Positions 59,301-64,000 of a stretch of DNA of 64,000 nucleotides are shown here, piece by piece. Source of the stretch: JACVRW01 sp963808775 (lineage in GTDB: Bacteria; Actinomycetota; Thermoleophilia; Solirubrobacterales; Thermoleophilaceae); NCBI GenBank assembly GCA_963808775.1, contig CAWEGR010000004.1, positions 434,001 to 498,000 of the forward strand, read 5' to 3'. Numbering within the stretch: the stretch's first letter is position 1; each line of letters starts with the position of its first letter. The translations under genes were made by a program, and so were the position numbers. The notes below the pieces were generated by a model. The model was not told where the DNA came from. It saw nothing but the letters and a program-made list of their open reading frames with translations, and searched no databases.

Positions 59301-60713
59301 TCACTCCACGGTATGAACCTTGAACAGGTTCGTCCCGCCCGCGCTGCCGGCCGGCAGCCCCGCGGTGATGCCGATCCTGTCGCCCCGCTCGGCGAAGCCG
59401 TTCTCGACCGCGACCTTCGCGCAGGCCTCGATCAGGTCGAGGGTGTCGAGCGGCTCCTCGTGAAGGCGCGGATGGACGCCCCAGAGCAGGCGGCAGCGGC
59501 GCACGACCTCGTGGCGCGGCGACAGCGCCAGCACGGGCGCCTTCGGCCTGTAGGCGGAGATCAGCCGCGCGGTCGTGCCCGTGTTCGTCGGCGACACGAT
59601 GCAGCGCAGGCCGAGCTGGTAGACGCCGCCCACCGCGCCGAACGCGATCGCGTGGTACTGGTTGTTGGCCTGCGGGCCGCGCTCGGCGAGCCAGCGGCCG
59701 TAGGGCAGCTCGCGCTCTGTCGTCTCCGCGATCGAGGCCATCATCTCGACGGCCAGGATCGGGTGCTTCCCGACCGCGGTCTCCTGGGAGAGCATCACGG
59801 CATCGGTCCCGTCGAAGATCGCGTTCGCGACATCGGCGACCTCGGCGCGCGTGGGGCGGGTCGAGTGCACCATCGACTCGAGCATCTGCGTCGCCGTGAT
59901 CGTCGGCTTGGCCCGCCGGCCCGCCACGGCCAGGAGCCGCTTCTGGACGAGCGGCACCTCCTCGATCGGCAGCTCGATCCCGAGGTCTCCGCGCGCGATC
60001 ATGATGCCGTCGGCCGTGTCGATGATCTCCTCGCCGTTGGCGGCCGCCTGCGGCTTCTCGATCTTCGCGATCAGCGGCACCTCGACTCCGCGCATCGCCA
60101 GGTGCTCCCGGACCGGGTCCAGGTCCTCGCGGCGGCGGACGAACGAAAGCGCGAAGAAGTCGGCGCCCAATTCGAGCCCGGCGTCGATCAGCGCGAGGTC
60201 CTCATCGCTCACGGCCGGGAGCGAGACCGTCACGTTCGGCAGGTTCAGGCCCTGGCGCGAGGCCACGTGCCCGCCCACCTCGACCTTCGTGACCACGTCC
60301 GCTGCGCTCTTCTCCTCCACGCGCAGGCGCACCGCGCCGTCGGCCAGGTAGCAGACGTCGCCCTCGTCGACGAGCTCGGCGAAGCCCTCCCAGGCCACGG
60401 GCAGCCGCTCGCTCGTCCCCTCGATCTGCTCGGGCGTGAGCACCAGCATGGTCCCGCGCGTGAGCTCGGCGACGCCGCCGGCCACGGGGCCGAGCCGGAG
60501 CTTCGGCCCCGGCAGGTCGCCGAGGATCGCCACCTCGCGGCCCACCGCCTCGCTGGCCGCGCGGATCGCGGCGGCCGTCTCCGCATGGCTCTCGCGATCG
60601 CCGTGCGCGAAGTTCAGCCGGGCCACATCCATGCCCGCCGCGATCATCCCCTCGAGGACGCCAGGTGCGCTTGACGCGGGGCCGATGGTGGCGACGATCT
60701 TGGTCGAGCGCAT
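59301..60713 (-). CDS. pyk: Pyruvate kinase
   Basis: The 470-aa enzyme converts PEP and ADP to pyruvate and ATP. The N-terminus RSTKIVATIGPASSAPGVLE, the substrate site FAHGDRESH (Asn-Phe-Ala-His variant), IAKIEKPQAAANGEEIIDTA, GIMIARGDLGIELPIEEVPL and TITATQMLESMVHSTRPTRA are all present. A C-terminal allosteric-type domain follows (SPTNTGTTARLISAYRPKAP). ATG 60,713 matches the conserved start; ATG 60,725 adds four residues. It ends at repeat copy B. Confidence 0.96.
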   Translation of the reverse strand: MRSTKIVATIGPASSAPGVLEGMIAAGMDVARLNFAHGDRESHAETAAAIRAASEAVGREVAILGDLPGPKLRLGPVAGGVAELTRGTMLVLTPEQIEGTSERLPVAWEGFAELVDEGDVCYLADGAVRLRVEEKSAADVVTKVEVGGHVASRQGLNLPNVTVSLPAVSDEDLALIDAGLELGADFFALSFVRRREDLDPVREHLAMRGVEVPLIAKIEKPQAAANGEEIIDTADGIMIARGDLGIELPIEEVPLVQKRLLAVAGRRAKPTITATQMLESMVHSTRPTRAEVADVANAIFDGTDAVMLSQETAVGKHPILAVEMMASIAETTERELPYGRWLAERGPQANNQYHAIAFGAVGGVYQLGLRCIVSPTNTGTTARLISAYRPKAPVLALSPRHEVVRRCRLLWGVHPRLHEEPLDTLDLIEACAKVAVENGFAERGDRIGITAGLPAGSAGGTNLFKVHTVE

Positions 60714-61001
60714 TCGCCTGAACATACCCACCGGCGGCGTAAACCTTCCTGGGGACGAAAAGCCCGCTCTTAGCGATAGACCGGCTCGGTTCCGTGTTGA
60801 CGCCCGAGCCGTGAACGGCTTTGATCACCACCGGCCTCGAGAGCAGCCGGGGCGGAGAAGGTGGAAAGGAGTCGATCCGGGGGGCCGGGTACCCCACCGG
60901 GCCGGCACTGGCCCTTACACCATCCGCTGCCGGCGCTCGTCTTTTTGGGGCCGGGGGAACTGCATCCGTAAAGAGATTCGCACGCAGTGCGGGGAGGTCT
61001 G
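60714..61001. other. 288-bp gap between pyk and the IHF-like gene
   Basis: This divergent gap must hold two promoters. On the plus strand TTGACG (60,797-60,802) and TTTGAT (60,820-60,825) are 17 bp apart, a weak candidate for the IHF-like gene. GGGCCggcactGGCCC and a T-run (CTTTTTGG near 60,940) further down could form a leader hairpin. No RNA family or gene is recognised. Confidence 0.35.
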
Positions 61002-61376
61002 ATGGTCAAGTCGGCGGTGATCGACGCTTCAAAGGAGCAGCATCTACGCGCTCTCGAGTACGCGAATCGCGTGCGACTCGCACGGGCGGGGATGAAGCGG
61101 CGTATCGCTGCAGGCGAGCTGTCGGCGGCCGAGGTGGTGCTCAGCTGCCCCTGGCAGGCGCAGAGCATGTCGGTGAGCGATCTCCTGATGAGCCAGAAGC
61201 GCTGGGGGCGCACGCGCTGCCGGCGGCTTCTCATCTCGCTCGGCATCCCCGAGAACAAGCGGGTCGGCACCCTCACGGAGCGCCAGCGTCATGCGCTCGC
61301 CGGTGTCCTCAACGCGAAGTGCTCCCCCGCCGGGGCCGCCCCTCCGGCGATGGAGCGCGTGCTCTCGGTCGCCTAG
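61002..61376 (+). CDS. Actinobacterial IHF-like (mIHF-type) DNA-binding protein
   Basis: The 124-aa protein resembles mycobacterial integration host factor: a basic helical start (EYANRVRLARAGMKRRIAAG), then SVSDLLMSQKRWGRTRCRRL and LLISLGIPENKRVGTLTERQ with the conserved RRL/GxLxERQR pattern of the H2TH-like fold. mIHF binds DNA without sequence preference and shapes the nucleoid. ATG 61,002 follows GGAGG by four bases. mIHF is usually next to gmk; here it is between pyk and a VOC gene, so this may be a paralogue. A longer Ser/Cys insert (SCPWQAQSM) is unusual. Confidence 0.75.
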   Translation: MVKSAVIDASKEQHLRALEYANRVRLARAGMKRRIAAGELSAAEVVLSCPWQAQSMSVSDLLMSQKRWGRTRCRRLLISLGIPENKRVGTLTERQRHALAGVLNAKCSPAGAAPPAMERVLSVA

Positions 61377-61843
61377 CCGCCGACGGGCTTCCGGCCCAGG
61401 TCCTCGAGCGGCTCGTCCGCCGTCAGGCCTGGGCCGACCGTCGCGAGCTCGACGATGTGGCCGTCCGGGTCGCGCAGGTAGAGCGACTTGAAATAGGTGC
61501 GGTCCAACATCTCCGTCACGGGCACCCCGCGCCCGGCCAGGTAGTCGCGCCAGGCCAGGAGCTCCTCCTCGGTCTCGACAGACAGCGCGAAGTGATGGGT
61601 CGAGCCGCGCCCGACCGAGCCCTCCTCGAGGTCGGGGTACTCGAGGCACGTGATCAGCGTGCCGGGCCGGCCCTCCTCGTCGCCGAAGAACAGGTGGCGC
61701 GCGCTCTGGTCATCGTCGTTCACCGTCTGCTTCACGAGCCGCATGCCGAGCACGTTGCGGTAGAAGCCGAGGGAGCGCTCGACGTCGGCACACAGCAGGG
61801 TGATGTGGTGGATGCCGGCGATCCGCAGTCTGCGCTCGGTCAC
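61373..61843 (-). CDS. VOC/glyoxalase family protein
   Basis: The 156-aa metal-dependent protein has two VOC halves: RIAGIHHITLLCADVERSLG with FYRNVLGMRLVKQTVN, and GRGSTHHFALSVETEEELLA with YLRDPDGHIVELATVG. His and Glu at the expected metal positions are visible. It resembles ring-cleaving dioxygenase and glyoxalase-type proteins. Substrate unknown. It is convergent with the IHF-like gene (four-base overlap). Confidence 0.9.
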   Translation of the reverse strand: MTERRLRIAGIHHITLLCADVERSLGFYRNVLGMRLVKQTVNDDDQSARHLFFGDEEGRPGTLITCLEYPDLEEGSVGRGSTHHFALSVETEEELLAWRDYLAGRGVPVTEMLDRTYFKSLYLRDPDGHIVELATVGPGLTADEPLEDLGRKPVGG

Positions 61844-61855
61844 GAGCCGGGCAGG

Positions 61856-62338
61856 CTAACGGACCTTGAAGCCGAGCCCGCCCGAGCGGCGCTTGAACAG
61901 CTCGCGCAGGGCGTAGAAGGTCGCGCCGAACGTGGCGAGGCCGAGCACGACGAGCAGCGCGACGTTGACCGGGCCGAGGGCGAGCGCCACCACCGTCACG
62001 ATCACGAACGCCGCGACCCCCGCCAGCAGGGACGAGTGCGAGCGGAAGCCGGCGAGGTGCTCGCGCAGCGCGAGCTCGCCGCCGCCGAGCGAGGCGAGCA
62101 CGAGGCCGGCGAACAACCGCTGCTCCCCGCCGTCGCCGCTGAACGCCCCCCAGAGGATCAGCACGATCCCGGCCAGGATCACGAGCTCGGAGAGCGGGAA
62201 GCTGCCCCAGGGAGCGGGTGGGCGCCCATTGCGCGCCGGCCTCTCGGGCGGCTCGCCCGCCGCGCGCCGGCCGGCGCGCGCGGCATCGCGATCGGCGCGG
62301 GTCGTCTCGCTCCCGCGCTTGCGGCTGCGGCGTCCCAT
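61856..62338 (-). CDS. Membrane protein with basic N-terminus
   Basis: The 160-aa product has a basic, disordered N-terminal 45 residues and about four membrane segments (LSELVILAGIVLILWGAFSG, LFAGLVLASLGGGELALREH, LAGVAAFVIVTVVALALGPV, VALLVVLGLATFGATFYALR). It starts within the stop of the upstream gene (TGATG) and so belongs to the 62-64 kb operon. No family recognised. Confidence 0.72.
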   Translation of the reverse strand: MGRRSRKRGSETTRADRDAARAGRRAAGEPPERPARNGRPPAPWGSFPLSELVILAGIVLILWGAFSGDGGEQRLFAGLVLASLGGGELALREHLAGFRSHSSLLAGVAAFVIVTVVALALGPVNVALLVVLGLATFGATFYALRELFKRRSGGLGFKVR

Positions 62339-62811
62339 CAGCGCCGGGCTAACGGACAGCCCGAGGAGATCACGACGCGCCACCAGTTGAGGAACATGCC
62401 GATCAGGCCGAAGCGCGGGCGCACGTGCCAGTGGCGGCAGCCGGGCTCGCCGATGTCCTCGCTCGACACGTGTTCCCACCGGTGGGCCTCGGGCTCGAGC
62501 AGCATCCGCTCGATCTGGCTGCGCTTCTGCTCCTCGGCGTAGGTCCGGTCGGAGAGCGAGCGCTGCAGGTGGGCGACCCGGCCGGCGAGCTCGTCGCGCA
62601 GCTCCTCGAGCTCCGCGAGCGAGAGCACCCGCGGCCCTCCGCCGCGGCCCGCCACGCTCGCGTCGAAGCCCCTGCGCGGCCAGGTCGAGCAATACAGGGC
62701 CGACAGCTCGCCCTCGAGCCGCGCGACCTGCTCGAGCAGGGTGCGGCGCGCCGCGCGCTCGTCGACGGGTGCGAGCGGATCGAGCAGCGGCCGGTCGAGA
62801 ACGTCAGCCAC
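62338..62811 (-). CDS. Hypothetical protein with coiled coil
   Basis: The 157-aa protein has helices LLEQVARLEGELSALYCSTW and LAELEELRDELAGRVAHLQR, then a region with conserved-looking Trp, His and Cys (EPGCRHWHVRPRFGLIGMFL, NWWRVVISSGCP). The Cys/His pattern could bind a metal. It lies between the B3/B4-domain gene (8-bp overlap) and the membrane protein gene (1-bp overlap). Function unknown. Confidence 0.65.
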   Translation of the reverse strand: MADVLDRPLLDPLAPVDERAARRTLLEQVARLEGELSALYCSTWPRRGFDASVAGRGGGPRVLSLAELEELRDELAGRVAHLQRSLSDRTYAEEQKRSQIERMLLEPEAHRWEHVSSEDIGEPGCRHWHVRPRFGLIGMFLNWWRVVISSGCPLARR

Positions 62812-63439
62812 GCTCGGCAGTGTAAAGCCACTGGGACGCCGTCAGGAGGGCTTCCTCGATCGACATGCGCGGGACGCCCTTCACGCCGAGGGCGCAGAGC
62901 AGCATCTGCTCGCAGGCGGGCGTGACGCCGGCCTCCTCCGAGATCTCGCCGAGCACGATCGCGAGCGGCCTGACGTCGTCGGCGATCACGATCTGGCCGT
63001 CGGAGAGCGGACGGGCTCCCATGCGCTCGCCCGGCCGGGCGAGCCGCAGCCCCGGCTCCCCCTCCACCCGGCCCGCGTCGAGCGCGAGCAGGGCGACGCC
63101 GGTCTCCGCGATCGCCACGGTGAGCGCGTCGTCGACGAGGTTGCGGGACCGCAGGCCGCCCTGTCTGAGCCGCTCGAGGGCAAGCGCCTCCACCGGCGTC
63201 CGCTGCCGGTCGGGGTCGACACCGACCTGTCGCGCGAACACCCGGTAGGCCCACGGCACGTCGTCCTGGCGCATGTGCACGACCTTCGGCCCCGTGTAGC
63301 GGTCGGCGAGGCCGCGCAGGCGCTCCCTCAGCTCGCGCGGCGAGCGGCCCGGCTGCGCGTCGACGGCGGTCCAGACGAGCGCGAGCTCCGGGAACTCGGC
63401 GCGGAGCTCGGGTTCGACCGGACCTTCGCGCAGGCTCAC
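62804..63439 (-). CDS. B3/B4 tRNA-binding domain protein
   Basis: This 211-aa protein matches the B3/B4 domain of phenylalanyl-tRNA synthetase beta chain as a stand-alone protein. Seen are ELALVWTAVDAQPGRSPREL, DVPWAYRVFARQVGVDPDRQ, RTPVEALALERLRQGGLRSR and NLVDDALTVAIAETGVALLA. Such proteins may edit or deacylate misacylated tRNA. Its start overlaps the stop of the redoxin gene by four bases. Confidence 0.82.
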   Translation of the reverse strand: MSLREGPVEPELRAEFPELALVWTAVDAQPGRSPRELRERLRGLADRYTGPKVVHMRQDDVPWAYRVFARQVGVDPDRQRTPVEALALERLRQGGLRSRNLVDDALTVAIAETGVALLALDAGRVEGEPGLRLARPGERMGARPLSDGQIVIADDVRPLAIVLGEISEEAGVTPACEQMLLCALGVKGVPRMSIEEALLTASQWLYTAERG

Positions 63440-64000
63440 CCCTGGAGCTTCTCAGCCGACGCCCGCAGCTGGGCCTCGGTCAGGTTGCCGAGCCGCACGT
63501 CGTCGACCACGCCGCCCCGCTTGGCGAAGATCGTGGTCGGGCAGCCGCCGATCCCGTACAGGTTCGGGAGCGTCCCGTCGCGGTCGATGGCGACCGGCTG
63601 GCTCCAGCCTCGCGCCCGCGCGAGATTGCGGATCTCGCCGTTCGACTTGTCGCGCGAGAAGTAGACGGTGGCGAACTGGACGCCGTCGAGATCGCCGATC
63701 ACCCGCTCGGTGCGGTCAACCTGCGGATGGCAGTCCGCCCCGCGGTCGAACACGAAGGTGAGCACGAGCGGCCGCCGGCGCAGCTCGCAGAGGTTGACCA
63801 CGTCGTCGGCGACGACCTGGCAGGCGGGCAGCGGCCCGGCGCCCTCCGGACACGGCTCCTTCTGGCAGACGTTGACATCGCCCTCGAGCTCGCCGGCGGC
63901 CGAGGGCGCCGCGAACGCCTGCAGGCGCGTCCCCGGCTCGGGGCCGAAGAGCGCCTTGCCCGAGTTCGGGATGGTCTGCACGAACAGGATGACGCTCAGA
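63436..64000 (-). CDS. Redoxin/SCO1-like thioredoxin-fold protein (5' end beyond the window)
   Basis: The frame is open to the window edge; the visible part is at least 187 aa. The first visible residues (SVILFVQTIPNSG) look like the end of a membrane anchor or signal, so the protein is probably exported. The domain has LVLTFVFDRGADCHPQVDRT with a single Cys, ATVYFSRDKSNGEIRNLA and GGCPTTIFAKRGGV with the cis-Pro loop. Cys pairs in NVCQKEPCPEG and ACQVV precede it. A thiol-redox or peroxidase role outside the membrane is likely. It heads the four-gene operon down to 61,856. Confidence 0.72.
   Translation of the reverse strand, partial: LSVILFVQTIPNSGKALFGPEPGTRLQAFAAPSAAGELEGDVNVCQKEPCPEGAGPLPACQVVADDVVNLCELRRRPLVLTFVFDRGADCHPQVDRTERVIGDLDGVQFATVYFSRDKSNGEIRNLARARGWSQPVAIDRDGTLPNLYGIGGCPTTIFAKRGGVVDDVRLGNLTEAQLRASAEKLQG

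Noticed and set aside
58751..59323. Several overlapping open frames across the repeat cluster at 59 kb
   Set aside because: They exist on both strands with Arg/Pro/Gly-rich translations, contain the repeat units, and match no protein family. They are by-products of a GC-rich repeat.

Overview
The window is about 70% G+C, with dense short operons, many GTG and TTG starts, and stop/start overlaps of the ATGA, GTGA and TTGA type. An actinobacterial integration-host-factor-like protein, an ArsA-type ATPase gene and a GalE2-like/PlsC-like gene pair point to Actinomycetota. Gene content and codon use suggest a soil lineage of the class Thermoleophilia (Solirubrobacterales-like); this is inference, since no rRNA or marker set is present. 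No rRNA, tRNA, CRISPR array, prophage or insertion sequence was seen. At least 13 genes are interrupted by single-base shifts, nearly all of them one extra base, so the sequence probably carries indel errors. Those genes are annotated here as single spans with the shift position given.

Layout. 0-9.7 kb: an SRPBCC/ArsR cassette with its operator, tilS, a MerR-adenylate cyclase, a fused reductase/SDR, a secreted beta-propeller protein, and the epimerase/acyltransferase pair. 9.7-18.8 kb: a phosphorylase, a large wall hydrolase, a beta-oxidation locus (3-hydroxyacyl-CoA dehydrogenase, crotonase, sirtuin), an SRPBCC/PadR cassette and a TetR gene. 18.9-29.9 kb: a cupin, an acyl-CoA dehydrogenase, an AlkA-type glycosylase, a Ca2+/H+ exchanger, an M28 peptidase, ClpP, a second SRPBCC/ArsR cassette, TerC and a lipoprotein. 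29.9-37.7 kb: a C5-epimerase-like protein, an ArsA-type ATPase with a 48-aa gene after it, an aldo/keto reductase, a sulfatase-like protein, an EVE-domain protein and an MFS exporter. 38-47.5 kb: a flavoprotein oxidase, citrate synthase, a MOSC protein, an O-methyltransferase, gamma-glutamyltransferase, an epimerase, and a MoxR/VWA pair. 47.6-50.2 kb: a TPP riboswitch in front of a thiamine-precursor ABC transporter. 50.2-58.9 kb: msrB, a second AlkA-like glycosylase, a divergent pair resembling bacterial ceramide synthase and serine palmitoyltransferase, a truncated surface protein, azlCD with an Lrp regulator, and a CGNR protein. 59-64 kb: repeats, pyruvate kinase, the IHF-like gene, a VOC protein and a B3/B4-domain operon.

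Three observations stand out. First, a dispersed, structured repeat of about 100 bp occurs at 37.7 kb and twice at 59.0-59.3 kb. Second, the divergent pair at 51.8-54.2 kb suggests sphingolipid synthesis in an actinobacterium. Third, several short palindromes lie exactly over promoters of small regulator cassettes.
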